This document shows, in pieces, positions 1 through 11,734 of a stretch of 64,000 bases of DNA. The notes below the pieces were generated by a model. The model ran no database searches and was not told the origin of the DNA. It worked only from the letters and a program-made list of their open reading frames with translations. A program made the translations under genes and the position numbers. Position 1 is the stretch's first letter; every line of letters starts with the position of its first letter. Origin of the DNA: Undaria pinnatifida (taxonomy: Eukaryota; Sar; Phaeophyceae; Laminariales; Alariaceae); contig JABAKD010000020.1 of assembly GCA_012845835.1 (NCBI GenBank), positions 496,001-560,000 of the forward strand. The letters are read 5' to 3'.

Positions 1-439
1 CTTACTCAATCAAGCATCCGGGGCCAGTAAGGTGACTGACCATGCCCGTTTCGTGTTCTCTTCGTAGCCACTGAGAGGCGCGCACTGAGCCAGCTTCTGA
101 AATATACAATGCATGATATAATAGTATATCCAAATCCGAGCTTCCCAGATCGACTGCCTGTGTGTTGTCTGATCGTGGAGAGACGTGCTGACGTTGTTCC
201 AGGCGCGAAACACGGTGGTATGGCTGCCTTCGTCATTCAGCTCCTCGAATACTATTGCAATGCTGCTGCTTGTTGCTAGCTGCGTAGATCGCTCACTTTT
301 TGCAGATACAGTACGCGACCACAGCGCTTACGATTTTTGTCAGCCAAGTATTTCAGACTCGAGTTGTATTATACGAAAAAAAACATGTCAGTTTTGTCTG
401 ATCGCGCATTGGACAGGATTCATACACAAAGTAGGCGTC
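1..439. other. No recognisable gene
   Basis: I see no conserved protein, RNA or repeat here. The open frames are short, overlap on both strands and have no recognisable motifs. Confidence 0.5.
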
Positions 440-1530
440 ACCCGGGCACGATAGGGTCACATGCCGGGATCGGAATCCATCCACACATGATACCTCCCCT
501 TACGGTGTGGAAATCCCAACCCCACCGGCTGACTGACTTTCTGTTTGGCCATGGTTCGCATGTTGAGCCAGCTCCAACTCGGGAGGATAGGTATAGGGTC
601 CCATCCTCGGTCCAGAGGTCGTTCCACATCTCTAAAACTTCCATCAACCGGGGAAGTAAACCGATATTTTTCTTGTCGACACCGCCCTGCAAAGGTGAGA
701 AAAACCCAATCCCGTTGGCTAATCGCTGATTGGTTCGAGCTCCACAGCGCCGTCCTAGGCGGATAGAGGCCCATCAATGGGGGGCATTTCCGTCGCACAT
801 GGGAAAAATAGGGTCCCATCCCCGATTCATGAATCCCCCGAATCTCTACAGCTCCAAAAACGCGGGAACAATAACGATGACCTCCTGTGTCGACACTACT
901 CCGCACGACGTGGAACTCCAACCATACTCGCTTACCGCTGATTGGCTGGGGCTCGGACATAAGGGCAACGCCACCATGGGGGGATATAGTCCTGCGCCCG
1001 TTTCAGAAATCCTGATGAACCGGGGACGATATCCGTTTTCTCCCACGGGTCGACACAGCCCCGCATGATGGTGCGACAATAATCTATTATTCAGATTGGC
1101 TTGTCGTTGAGTGGCTGTGCAGCTCGTAGAGCCAGGGACACCCGGTGAGGAGATGGACCAGCAAACGGGCGGGGGGCGTTTTGGCGCACCCAATGAGGAT
1201 AGAGCCCCATCGCCGTTCCAGAAATCCTTCCACACCCCATCAACGCCAACAAACCGGGGACGAAAACCGACTTCTCCCGGGTCGACACCACACCGCACGG
1301 TGTGGAAGCCTTAGCTAGCTGAGGTTAGTATACAACGCCAGCACCACAGAACAGGGTCCAACCCCGGTTCAGAAATCCTTCAAGGTATTTCCAATTAGAA
1401 AAAAATGAGGCAACTCGCGCTACTGCTGACTTTTTTTTCGTATACCCCAACCCCGCGGTACGCGGACATTTCATTTGACCCCCTGCCTCGATACCACCCC
1501 GCACAGCAGTGTAACCCAACCTTCGATTGA
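440..1530. repeat. Diverged tandem repeats of about 150-220 bp
   Basis: A phrase like 'atagggtcccatcc', followed by a 'cagaaatcct'-like stretch and a 'gtcgacac..cc' stretch, recurs near 592, 809, 985, 1200 and 1352. Between copies, variants of 'ccgcacggtgtggaa' and 'gctgattggctgg' also recur. The spacing is irregular (about 217, 176, 215 and 152 bp), so this is an old, indel-ridden tandem array. Frames of 100-167 codons across it are by-products of low stop density; they keep no conserved domain and change frame from unit to unit. Confidence 0.6.
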
Positions 1531-1838
1531 TCGGCTAGGCCGGGGTTCGTGGATAGAGGAAACCACCACTCAATAAGAAGTTCAGCAAGTTTAATGACTA
1601 TCATCTCATACTGGCCTGTGATTAGAGAAGTTATACATGGACCAATTGCATAATACTGTATACAGCAGCCGGTCCAGATCGAGTCGTTCGGTGCAACTCG
1701 CTTGGGTATCGTATTATTACAGCAGCAGTAATACACTTGACTGCTTTTCTTTTTCCCATCCCATCCAGTGTGATGCTCGCACTACTATCGCCCTCCCAGT
1801 AGTATAACTCAGACCCGGGTCATTAGCGGACTCCCCTC

Positions 1839-1894
1839 TGTTGGTAAACTCGTGGCTTCTGGGGAAAAGATGTTGTATTATTGAGCAATTGCCC
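1839..1894 (+). repeat. Short direct repeat, copy 1 (LTR remnant?)
   Basis: It matches 3603-3659 with only a few differences. It may be the 3' edge of a downstream LTR, cut by the inverted duplication that starts immediately after it. Confidence 0.6.
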
Positions 1895-1895
1895 T

Positions 1896-2242
1896 TCTAA
1901 GAAAACGGCGTTTCAAGGGAAGTGTTTCAAGTGTGGGGAGGTCGGTCACGTGAAGAAGGACTGTTTGGCTCGTGTGATCGCTCATACCTCCCAGACCGGA
2001 TCATCCAAGGACGCCAAGAATGAAAACGGTGAGGTATGTGAGTTGTTAGTGCTTCAGTTTGGGACAGAAGCACTAACAACGCAGATATCTCACCGTTTTC
2101 ATTCTTGGCGTCCTTGGATGATCCGGTCTGGGAGGGATGAGCGATCACACGAGCCAGACAGTCCTTCTTCACAGTCCTTCTTCACATGACCGACCTCCCC
2201 ACACTTGAAAGACTTCCCTTGAAACGCCGTTTTCTTAGATGA
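1896..2242. repeat. Fold-back (inverted duplication) of gag zinc-knuckle segment
   Basis: The plus strand at 1896-2034 and the minus strand at 2084-2242 carry almost the same gag zinc-knuckle sequence, so TCTAAGAAAACGGCGTTTCA at the left edge mirrors the right edge. The right arm has a small extra duplication. The centre is itself palindromic: gttgttagtgcttc (2042-2055) faces gaagcactaacaac (2067-2080) across an 11-base loop. The whole could fold into a hairpin of about 150 bp. Confidence 0.85.
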
Positions 2243-3511
2243 ATCAGACTCGGAGTTAGACCTTGACTTGTAGTTCTGCTTCTTCGCACTCTTCTTCTCA
2301 GGCCTAGCCATCAGAGCAACACTGTGTTTCTTCGGACCACCTTGAGTCTGCAAGTCGAGGTACCGTTCACGCACTTTAGTCTCTATGAACGACGGGTCAT
2401 TCGGGCAGAACACCACCAGAGGTTCACGCAGAGTCTTATATTCATGCGACAGCCCCTCGAGCATCAGGTTGCACACCTCTCTGTCATCTTTCTTGACTTC
2501 CAGCATTTAAAGCACACCAAGCGTCTCTCTCACAGATGCAAAGAAGATCGAGGGATTCTCATTCGAACGCATGCGCGGTGATTTGAGTTTCTCCTCCTGC
2601 ACACAGATCTGACTCTGGCTAAATGGCAGAAAATGATCTTTCAGCACTCGGAAACCCTTGCTGGAAGAACCAGCGTGGCGAACCATAGTTTTCAGACTAT
2701 CCTTCTTCAAGCAGTCGAACAGAAACCACCATGCCATCTCAGCCTGACGCGGCACACCCACACTGAATCCTTTCTCTACCCAGGGGGTCAAGTCGAAACC
2801 AATGTCAGCAATCGGAATCTCAGTCTCGGAAACAAACGCCACATACAGATTGTTGTGCCGGGCACTTAGCAGAAAATTCTGCGACCATGAGGGGTAAGAC
2901 ACGTCTGTCCCATCGAAAACAGGAGCCTTGGGAACTTTGAAAGGACCCCCACCCAACTTCTCTCCTGTATCAGTAATGCCGGCCCCAGGAATCAGATCGT
3001 TTCCACTGGCGACACTTTCCCACCACCTGCTCGACGGAGTAGGTTCGGGAGGAACAGAGGACTGGCTTCCGAGAGCCCTACCTACAGTCCCGGGGACGAA
3101 AGACTGGCTACCTACAGCCCCACTTCCAATCCCAATCGAACCAAAGCTTGCAGCACCAGCAGAGGAACGATTAACAGCGAATACATTAGGGTTCAAGCCT
3201 GAGCCAGCAAGGCTACTACTCCCAACCCCCATGCTGGACACGCCAAGGCCTTGGGCATCGCCGCCCGTACCTCCCGCGGTCCTGCCAGTAGCATCATCGG
3301 TAGAATGCGTACCACCAGCATACTCTGTTCCACCGCCTCCCGGCGCGACAGCAGACACAGAGGACTCCACTTGCTCCTTCTGTTGATCAACAAGCGACGT
3401 GACTAGAGTCGTAAGTTGGGACAACTGCGTCTCTAGGGAAACCATCCTCTCACCAACATCCTGCGGATTACTCTGAACTCGGCCACCCGCAGGTGCCCCC
3501 GGTTCAGCCAT
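2099..3511 (-). pseudogene. gag polyprotein with CCHC zinc knuckle, stop-interrupted
   Basis: The frame opens at 3511 with MAEPGAPAGG and runs 334 codons to a TAA at 2507-2509, then continues in the same frame for another 135 codons. The N-terminal 170 residues are Gly/Ser-rich, with a short coiled-coil-like stretch (MVSLETQLSQLTTLVTSL). The next part (from FKVPKAPVFDGTDVSYPSW) is a Copia-type gag core, with the tryptophan-rich pattern that normally precedes the nucleocapsid domain. Near the end is the zinc knuckle CGEVGHVKKDC inside a CX2CX4HX4C arrangement. Just after it a short direct duplication (agtccttcttcac twice) shifts the frame and the inverted duplication begins. Gag would form the cytoplasmic particle and bind element RNA; the stop and truncation make this copy non-functional. 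Confidence 0.7.
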
Positions 3512-3602
3512 GATGAGACAGGTTGATCAGGCCTCTCTCGTACAGCAGTCTAGTGTAGTCCAAGGGGACGACGGAGCAGTAGACACCTTTGACGCTATAG
3601 CG

Positions 3603-3659
3603 TGTTGGTAAACTCGTGGTTTCTGGGGAAAATATGTTGTATTATTGAGCAATTGCCCT
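3603..3659 (+). repeat. Short direct repeat, copy 2 (LTR remnant?)
   Basis: Partner of 1839-1894. It lies upstream of the gag start in minus-strand sense, in the place expected for the inner end of a 5' LTR. I could not define an outer LTR edge. Confidence 0.55.
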
Positions 3660-4385
3660 GATGAGACAGGTAGGCAAGGTGGAGTAAGCAGGGTGGGGGC
3701 GCTCGTGGGCGCGCACAACCTCACCCTCAGGATCACGCTATGCAACTACCCGATCACGCATAACACAGAACACGGCCTAATGTACTTTCAGACGTGCCAC
3801 AAAACCCTCGGGTTGTTGCCCGTACCACAAACAGTACCCCTAACATGACAATAGCCCGATAGTCAGACCTACAGCAACAATGCCTGAACCTTCCTACTGG
3901 ATAAGTGTCCAATGTGCCACATACCAATGTACCGACACACACACCTACGGTCCATTGTATAGCTCGTACTTGTGTACAACCTACCGAAGTACCGCAAAGA
4001 GTATTCCCAGAATATCCAGCATCAACTTACTACAATTGACAATTCAATATTCAAACTATCCCATCAGATGATCTACAGCAGCTCGGCGGATACACACTGC
4101 CGCTATCACCAACACCCTCCCCCATCCCCACTACGGTAATTGCCCTAATTTCTATCGCGAAAAAATTCCGATTTTTCTTCCCTCGACGATTCGCGTCGAT
4201 TTGTACCTGCCCACACTGCTAGGCGATTTCAGCAGTTTGTTCATCCTTTTCTTCTTATTTCTGCAAATAAATAAAGTCAACAAAGCTCACAACGCGGTGG
4301 TTATTTGACTAAAGCACCCACACTATTTATAGTATTAATAGTGTAACCCCACTAGACCACCGGGGCGACCGGCTCTATATCACTC
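3660..4385. other. No gene; possible LTR outer sequence
   Basis: AT-rich, with no conserved frames. It could be the body of the 5' LTR of the gag relic, but no second copy is available in the window to prove it. Confidence 0.3.
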
Positions 4386-4700
4386 ACTGCCCCGGTGGCG
4401 TATCAGGTTATCCTCGAGCCTGGTATAGGTCAATTTCGTGAGTTCGAATCCCCCCGAGTTCGTACTCGTATAAAATGTCGTAGGGCTTTTTCTTGTGCAC
4501 TAATTGACTTGCGGAAAGCGCGAGAGCGTGAGTTAGCAACACTCGATGAAAAATCGACCATCAGTGGGTGCTGAACCACATATGCGCGGAAAAAAAATGA
4601 AGGCGATAACCGGGGGGGGGGAAACGACGACACCTGAGATCACGGCTTGTATGTCCAGAAGCTGGAAACTAAAAGTGTGCCAAAAAAACAAAACAATCAC
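4386..4700 (+). mobile_element. tRNA-derived SINE (family A), copy 1
   Basis: The head carries pol III-like boxes: tggcgtatcagg (A-box-like) and gagttcgaatccc (B-box-like), with cctcgagcctggtatagg between. The body continues through agtcaattt/gcggaaagcgcgagagcgtg, agttagcaacactcgatga and gaagctggaaa, ending in an A-rich tail. The same unit recurs on the minus strand at 52198-52496 and 63552-63842, which fixes the family and its limits. It has no coding capacity and would depend on a LINE for mobility. The plus-strand frame across 4546-5100 is a chance reading. Confidence 0.8.
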
Positions 4701-6435
4701 TACTGGTGAAGATATGATCAATCAGCAATCAGTAGCAAGGAGCACGTCAAGTTACACAAAATTATTTGTCAGTTACGTACCAACACGGCCGCTTGCACTT
4801 GGTTGGCAACCGATTACAGCAACGCAAACAGGGACCACAGCAACAACAAAGCACGCCATCCTCCAAAGAGTCTTCTCGGGAAAAAAAAACACCAACGCAT
4901 ACGATGCGATACGGGACGAATGCATGCCACTCACTGGTTTCTTCCGTGGATACTGTCGACTTACTACGACCTTCGCGTGGCGCAGCTTCACAACAAGAGA
5001 AACGATTATTTTTCCCTTTGTTTTTTGTGTCGAAAATGTACGGTACACCGTAGCTCCATGCCATGAAATATATGTCAGACAAAAAGCGTATCGTGTGTAA
5101 TAGAGCATCGCTGTGTGTGGCCTTACTTTTACGTACGTACTTCGAAGTATATTGCTTGCACGAGAGTACAAACCATGTCGATTTGTCCGAACTTGTATAA
5201 TACCACCCTCGAGGCCCCGGGGACGCAGCCACTCGCAATGCTGCTGTGTGGATGTTCTGGGGCAGTAATCGTAACCACTACTACCTCTTCCTCGTTTTAG
5301 TCATGCGTCCGCTTGCCACGTCTAGATTCATGTATGTATGTACGTGTACCTATACCGAAATTCAATAAACAAATGCACTACTATGATATCCACCGCAATA
5401 CCGTGTTTTTATTTTCAGTAAATAGTACCTGGTATTAGTTTGGGGACAAAATATGACGCCACTTTCGAAATAATGTCTTGCCAAGTTTTATTTTATCAAC
5501 CGCTTCATACATCAATATCCCAAGAATAACAGGAGAGTACCGTTCGAAATACACATTTTTGCGCGCTTCTCGCTTGTCTCGCTCAGCATCCATCCGCGTT
5601 CACGTCGAGGTGCTGAACGGATTGACCAGCAACGACAACAGTAGTCAGTCAGTAGCCAGCGCAATTTTTGCAACCACACAACAAACCGTTCGAAACACTA
5701 CTAACCACCTTGATAATCACACCTACCTTTAAAAGTGCATCCAGGTTTCGTTTGGGGGGATAAATATACATGGAATTAGTGTGGGATATTTGTATGTGGT
5801 CCTGAAAGACGGATCGTTGATCGTGGACCAAAACATATGGAACGCGGCGACGAAAAAGATTGACAAAACATTGCTTCTTGTACTGCGATTTTTAAAAGCG
5901 ACCACGCCGTTCGTTGTGTTTATTTTCTATTTTTGTTATGGTCTCTGGTCTGTTTTGTTGTGTTCTCGTACCCGGTACGCTAGCATTTCACTTGCTTCAT
6001 ACCTTGGTTAATTGCGATTGTTTGGTTTATCTCTCACAATCTGTGACCACAAAATAATAAGTTGTATATGTCACCGCAAAATTCAAAACATTAGCAACTA
6101 CCGTTTGGAAATGATGCCAATTTTGTAAATCATTCAGGCGCTGCAGACATCAAGATACAACCAAAATCCCCGGAATTCCTCCTCGACATGCGATATTTTT
6201 GCAACTTCTCGCTTGTCTCGCTCGGCATCCGTTCACTTTCACGTCGATGTGCGGAACGGACACGGCAGGGCGAGGGGCATTGGAGCCGCCCTCCGAAGGC
6301 GGCGCTCGAACGAAGCTATTTGACCGAGAATTCCAGTTCCGCGAATCGCATACTTAGGCCGAGACGAAAAAAAACTCCCGACCGAATCCCTGAAACAAAA
6401 GAATGATTTTATATATATATGTGTTCTAAAAACGT
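4701..6435. other. No gene recognised
   Basis: Long frames on both strands at about 4760-5240 overlap, show no family motif and contain Cys/Ser runs typical of chance translation. I see no RNA gene. The rest is AT-rich with short tandem words. Confidence 0.4.
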
Positions 6436-6490
6436 CAGCTGTGAGTTCCACAAATGTAGGGTCAATACTCACCTTTGCAAGCTGCTGGAT
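6436..6490 (-). repeat. MS-x-D leader repeat, copy 1
   Basis: On the minus strand 'cagcttgcaaag' is followed by ATG and a reading MSIDPTFVELTADV. It is one of nine related short units in the window; see finding. Confidence 0.55.
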
Positions 6491-6529
6491 AATAAACCGC
6501 TCGCCCGGTTTTATTGTAAAAATTAAATT

Positions 6530-6590
6530 ACACTCCAGCTGTGAGATCGAATATTTTGTCGAAACTCATTTTTGCAAGCTGTGTGTGATA
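6530..6590 (-). repeat. MS-x-D leader repeat, copy 2
   Basis: The minus-strand reading is MSFDKIFDLTAGV, again preceded by 'cagcttgcaaa'. It lies about 40 bp from copy 1 in the same orientation. Confidence 0.55.
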
Positions 6591-6599
6591 CTCCGATCG

Positions 6600-7630
6600 C
6601 GCGTATTACGGGTTGTGTATGCCAAAACCTAATCAATAGTAATAATGGGACTATTTTGCGCGCTGATAGTATATAACCGGTACGGAGGGGGACTAAAGCT
6701 GAAACCAATATACCCACCTGATATTTCGTCCATTCAAACTATTATCTGTTATTTGTTTTTGTCACTAAAATCATCGTTTATCGTACTGCCGCACAGAAGA
6801 TTGCAAGCTGCCGCTCATTGCACACTAGGTGTGTTTTGTCTTGACATTAAATCGGTTATTTCTACCCAACATCATGACTAGAACACAACAGCCAGGGTTC
6901 ATCCTGATTCTTCATCCTGGAGAGATATTACCGTATTTGTAGTCAAACACTGTGCAACATGGAGCAGAACAACGAAAAAAAAAACTAGTACGTGACTGCC
7001 TGTGTACGGTCGTTGTGCGATTCAGCAGCGAATAAGCATCAGACGGACAGTCAGAGAGCTTGGAGGTTTAGCTCAAGATAAACCTCAGAACACTGGGAAC
7101 GAAATAAATGATCGCCGTCCTCTTTTATCGTACTGCCGCACACTAGATTACAGTCTGCTGGGAGACAGCGAGAAAACACACGCCATTACTCGTGCGCGCG
7201 GCCGATGTGTTCAACAATTATCCAGTAAATGCTGGTAAGGATCAGATGGACGGACAGCCAGACGGCTTCGAGATTTTTTGCGTACAGAAAACGTCAGTAA
7301 GCTGGGAATATCTTGTCGCACTCTTTTATATCGTGTTGCCGCACACAACATTGCAAATACTGAATAGCACTCTGCTGCACACTAAATTCTGCTTCGTATG
7401 TACAGGACAGAATGTAGCGGAAAAACAACGCCAACGTGTGTTCAACAGTTATCCAGTGAAGAAGCAACGGACCGACAGTCAGACAGCTTGGATTGTACGA
7501 GTACTGCCTTACATAACGTTACAACCTGCTGACCACCAAATTCTCTACAGAGCTGAAAAGCGACAAATAATACCGAAAAATATATGCCAATACCAGTATG
7601 ATACAACTTGTGAGTAGCGCGCCATCGTGA
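6600..7630. other. No gene; diffuse repeats
   Basis: Short phrases recur ('atcgtactgccgcacac', 'caacagttatccagt..' and 'cggacagtcagacagctt' appear two or three times between 6780 and 7560), which points to an eroded tandem or dispersed repeat. No conserved protein is readable. Confidence 0.4.
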
Positions 7631-8300
7631 TTTTGAACGTTTTTTTCGTCAGTCGAAAAAGGCCCTTCTCGACTGAAGACCAAATCAGGCTTCTTCACAG
7701 TCGAAAGAGAGTTTCTTCGACTCAATGTTTTTCGACTAAGGCCATATCTTATGACGTAACGCCGTTTCAGGATCCGAATATGAACTTTTTCGGATTCGGA
7801 TTCGGTATTGTAAGAGATGTCCTCAGCGATCCGGCTAGCACATCCAGTCGAAAAAAAGTCCTCGATTCGACTGGATGCGCAAGTCGAATCGCTTAGTCGA
7901 AAACGGTTATGCACCCATCGCATTGCCCATTTCACCACAAAAACACACGCACGCCCACATAAACACATGTACCAGGCACCACACAGCAGTATCTTGAAAC
8001 AACGCCGACGCTGACTTGGCTGCCATCACTGCGGCTGCTTCTCGTCGCAAGCCAGTCTGTGCGGGACACCCCTAGTCCCACCCGCAGCGTGAATCAGACG
8101 ACGGCAGATGGCAGCAGCGCGAGGTATCCATGACAATATCCCAAGAACAGCTACGCTTGCTGTAGGTGTGGCGGCTTGTAGCGGCTCTCGGCTGAGTGCA
8201 ACGCCACGAACAACGTGCAGGTTGGTTCACGTTAAAAGCCCGGAATTTATTCCCCAGCGAATGTCCACGCCGTTTTTTTCATTCAGGCCGTGAAATTTTG
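7630..8300 (+). mobile_element. Non-autonomous 'cagtcgaaa' repeat, copy 1
   Basis: The left side is rich in 'cagtcgaaa/ttcgactg' words. The interior matches 59580-59860: 'acccatcgca', 'caccacacagcagtatc', 'gctgacttggct', 'gctgcttctcgtcgcaag' and 'ggctctcggctgagtgcaac' occur in the same order. Part of it (around 8200-8280) appears inverted at 16090-16200. It has no coding capacity. The copy at 59424-60164 has terminal inverted repeats, so this is probably a relative of a cut-and-paste element. Confidence 0.55.
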
Positions 8301-8439
8301 CACGTCTTCTACATGTCATTGCGAAGAACTCACCTGCCGTTTTTATTCATTGTTTTTTTGCTTCGTTTTTCGTCGGTCAAGATTTTTTGGAAAATGTGGA
8401 CCACCTTAGCCCACACATAAATTACAAGGTTGTGTTCTG

Positions 8440-8705
8440 TAGGGTACTCACAAACCGTACCCGAGGTATGGTATTTACCTCCGGTATTACCGTACGAAGA
8501 ACTTCTGTAAGTTCTGTAGGACATTCATACGTACCCTCAACTTCTTTCAGTTCTGCACGACATTCATACCCGTACCCGAAACTTCTGGAAGTTCTGTAAG
8601 AACCCCGTCCCATTACCCGCGAGTTCTGTGAGTTCTGTAAGACTGTGGCACAATACCCCGGGTACGGGTATACGTTTGTACCAATACCCGGAGTGGCCGG
8701 TACAA
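8440..8705. repeat. Minisatellite-like 'cccgtacccgaaacttctgtaagttctg' array, block 1
   Basis: Imperfect units mixing 'tacccgtacccg' and 'acttctg(t/g)aagttctgtaagac' repeat several times. The same motif fills 11735-12315. Two tyrosine/serine-rich frames on the minus strand are products of the repeat. Confidence 0.7.
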
Positions 8706-8977
8706 ATAGCAAATTTTGCATATTAGGGTCAAGCGCGTTCTGACCTCATGTCTGACCTCATGTCTGACTGCATGTCTCGTGTTACACATTTTGACGTCAC
8801 GTCTCTTCCGTCACGCTGACGCCACACACCCCAAACACGAAATTACACAAAACCAAACCCCCCACAAGCACACGAACACATCCACTCGTTCACAACAACG
8901 CGCAGCTCAGACACAAAAACAAAGAACACAAACACGCACATCCGTCCATTGCATCTGTGCACCCGCGCAGAGGGACT

Positions 8978-10828
8978 ATGGAAGCGGCGGATCCGCAAGG
9001 ATCCCCGCCTGACAAGGATAGCGGCAGTTCATCTACCCCCCCTCCGTCAGACCGGTGGCGGCAGTTCGTCTATTCCACCAAAGGCCGGGAGCCAGCCCGA
9101 GGTAATGGAGGCGCATGACAATAAATAAAGCCGTGCTTGTAATTACACCGGCGCCCGTGTACGGCATGAAAGGAGAGGTGTATGTACTGCCCGCGGAAAT
9201 CGTCCAAGCCGTCGACGACTTCAAGGCGCCGGACGGCTACAGGAGAGAGGATTCCCGCGAGCGGTGGTTTATGTACCCGCTTGGAGTCTACGTCGTCCAG
9301 TCCCGCAAAAACAAGACGACGGTTCGCTGACAAGGGCGACCGCAGCAACGTGAACACCCACCACAAGAGCAAACACAGGCTGCGCGGAGTGGCTGGCGCT
9401 GTGAAGGCTGGAAAGCAAAAGCAAGCGAAAGGGAACATCCAGCGGAGCTTCGAGGCGAGCAAGAACTCCTTGCTGGAACGAACAGGTGTGTGTATGTCAA
9501 ATTGCAAGCACTTGTTCTCGAGCACATATCAGACGGGTCTGGGCATCAAGGGCGTATTAAAAGATATAATAATGTAATATCGACATCTCGCCATCCATTT
9601 TAAAAGCCCAGGTAAGGGGGGGTATACCCAAAACCAAGTGAACAAATGCTTGAAAAATATCGCGTGCTGCAAATTCGTCGAGGAATCTCAGCCCATCGGT
9701 ATGTTTTGCGGATTTTGTAGGACTGCGATACCGTTTTGCGTTTTTGTCACGCTGCCCTGGTCTGGGTAGTGAAGGGAAGGGAGGGGATTGGTATCTGGTT
9801 TCACGCGCACGTTGGTTGCTCATATTACCTGCCCCCAACACCTACCTTCCAAACGCTGCTACTCTGTGTTTGGTGTTTTTATTTTCAGATTTCACGAGCT
9901 TATTATGCTGCCAAAATGATGATCGAGAAGCTTTTGCCGTTCAGCTCCTTCTCGTCTGGTTCGACGTGGCAGGAGCTGGTGGGGCTGCTCACGTCCAACA
10001 CGACACACTTTCCGCCGCTTTCTTCTCGGCGCATCAAGCACCTCCTTGTGGAGGTGTACGTCTCTACAAAGGTCAGTGGTGCATGGTACAGTGGCGGCAC
10101 TTTTGGTTTTGTGGTTGTATCCTATGATATGTACACACGTTTGGGGTCTCTTCTCTCCTCTGTCGTCTCTTCGACACCAATAATACCAAGTATAGTATAG
10201 TCTACATATTAAATCTGTTAATTTTTTTCTACCCATCAAAAATCCACCACACCCGGTGTCCGTGCCGATTCTATTCTTTATCGTTCATCCTATTTAAAGA
10301 GATACAAGTTATTCTGTGGCCACAGAAATATGCTACTGTTCGTATTTATGCGTGTAGTCTACACTCGCGTGTACAACACATCTACAAAGTCAATTTTGTT
10401 AATAAACGTTTTCGGCGTATACGTTCTTTGGAGAGACCTTGTTAATATATTATGACAGCGTAAATCGCGCGAAAACATCAGGGGGTGGGTGGCAACGAAT
10501 GGGCAATACCATTTTTGTGTAGAGCCGACAATGCGGTTCGCTATCTATTACTACTAGTCTTATCATATACAGTACCTTCTAAAAATATTACACTCCAGCG
10601 GTGAGATCGAAGAATAATGTTATCATATACTCCTGCTGCAGCACAGCAATGATACGTACAAGCAAAGGCATAGACTAAACATGGTCTTTATTTTTTCGCC
10701 AACTGCCGGCCTCGCAGATGGTTGTCGGTAACATGCAAGAGGAGATCAAGAAGGCAGCCCTCGCCATCATCCACCACGGGCCGGACCTACCTGTGGCCTT
10801 GCAAGGTCTCTGGTCGACATGGGCTTAA
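8978..10828 (+). pseudogene. Broken multi-exon hAT-like transposase
   Basis: Three coding-looking blocks line up. Block 1 (8978 to about 9490) opens MEAADPQGSPPDKD, shifts frame near 9110, and later reads NVNTHHKSKH, resembling a degraded BED-type zinc finger. It ends near a GTGTGT donor. Block 2 (9890-10072) follows a strong ttattttcag acceptor and reads ISRAYYAAKMMIEKLLPFSS up to an AAG|GTCAGT donor. Block 3 (10719-10828) follows a ctcgcag acceptor and reads MVVGNMQEEIKKAALAIIHH, then hits a stop just where hAT proteins have the conserved D-x-W-T-S segment. Catalytic and dimerisation domains are absent. hAT assignment is inference from the overall pattern; exon phases at the first junction are unresolved. 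Confidence 0.4.
10585..10617 (-). repeat. MS-x-D leader repeat, partial copy 3
   Basis: Only the 3' part ('cactccagcggtgagatcgaa', minus-strand sense ...DLTAGV) remains. Confidence 0.4.
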
Positions 10829-11187
10829 ATAAGGGCTGAAAAATGCTCGGGGGCGGGGGGGGCTGGAGGCCACTAATTTTGATATTATTAGCCCACAGCA
10901 GCAGTATAGCACCTGTTGGTGTTTACTTCGCCTCTAAGCGAAACTGCTGTTCTTGCTGCAGCTAAACTACTACTGCTGTAGATTAGTGTTCGCGTGTTTT
11001 TTTCGGCAGTTTGTTGATGGGATTCAAAGTAACGTTTGTTTGCATTTGATCTTGTAAGCTCAAAAAAGTTGGAAGTCGGTGGGCCTCTTTGTATAATAGG
11101 TGGAACCCGGTGGGTAGCCACCGGTGGGCCTTTTTGTATACCAAATATGATTTTTATTCGATACTTGAAATTATTATAAAAATAAAA
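10829..11187. other. No gene
   Basis: Contains a G-run (10851-10861) and a duplicated phrase ('ggtgggcctctttgtata' at about 11078 and 'ggtgggcctttttgtata' at about 11123). Nothing coding is recognised. Confidence 0.4.
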
Positions 11188-11262
11188 ATACACTCCAGCT
11201 GTGACATCGAAGATTTCTTGGAAGATTTTGTCGAAACTCATCTTTGCAAGCTGTGTGCGATA
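11188..11262 (-). repeat. MS-x-D leader repeat, copy 4
   Basis: The minus-strand frame reads MSFDKIFQEIFDVTAGVYFY. It is preceded by 'cacacagcttgcaaag', as in the other copies. Confidence 0.6.
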
Positions 11263-11734
11263 CTCCGATCGCGCGTTATAGTAGTTGCTGTGATCGGCAT
11301 TGATATATCTTTTTCTTGTTTTTATTCTCGGTTGGAAGGATTTTCAGGCTTGCCATACTAACACTATAATTACGCTTGGTATTCAATATGAAGTAGCATT
11401 AGTTTCATTGCAAGGTTTTGTTCTTGAGCAACGGAGTACGGTAATTTGGGAGGAAAACCTGTAACAGCGAAAGACGTTTCCGGGAAATTGGAAAGCTTCT
11501 TACTGAGACATTTGTGGAACACAGCACCAACACAAACGGGGTTTGTGAACGAAAGCACGGACAACAAAAATGGGCTACATTGGTGCGACGTACATGCTGC
11601 TTGCCAGCATGTGCTATTTCCTATGAGTCCATCAGTGTATGCAGTGTATGCCAATCGCAGTTATTGAAAATGCGTTAACAATTGTGTAATTTTTCTACCA
11701 ATAGTCAATTTGTTGTTTTTCGCCTCTTTTGCGG

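Larger units (their letters stand above)
1839..3659 (-). mobile_element. Copia-type LTR retrotransposon relic (gag end)
   Basis: A gag-like region on the minus strand lies between two 56-57-bp direct repeats (1839-1894 and 3603-3659, sharing 'tgttggtaaactcgtgg' and 'ttgtattattgagcaattg'). In minus-strand sense both end in ...ACCAACA, and the gag start lies about 90 bp beyond the upstream one, as expected for remnants of the 3' ends of two LTRs. Protease, integrase and reverse transcriptase are missing. The downstream side is instead an inverted duplication of the gag zinc-knuckle segment. This is a dead, rearranged copy. Confidence 0.6.

Noticed and set aside
457-1298. Minus-strand frames of 167 and 150 codons
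   Set aside because: They lie across the degraded tandem repeats, change frame from unit to unit and show no family motif.
4546-5238. Overlapping frames of 184 (plus) and 158 (minus) codons
   Set aside because: The plus frame starts inside a SINE and the minus frame has an odd Cys-run composition; neither has a motif, splice context or partner elsewhere.
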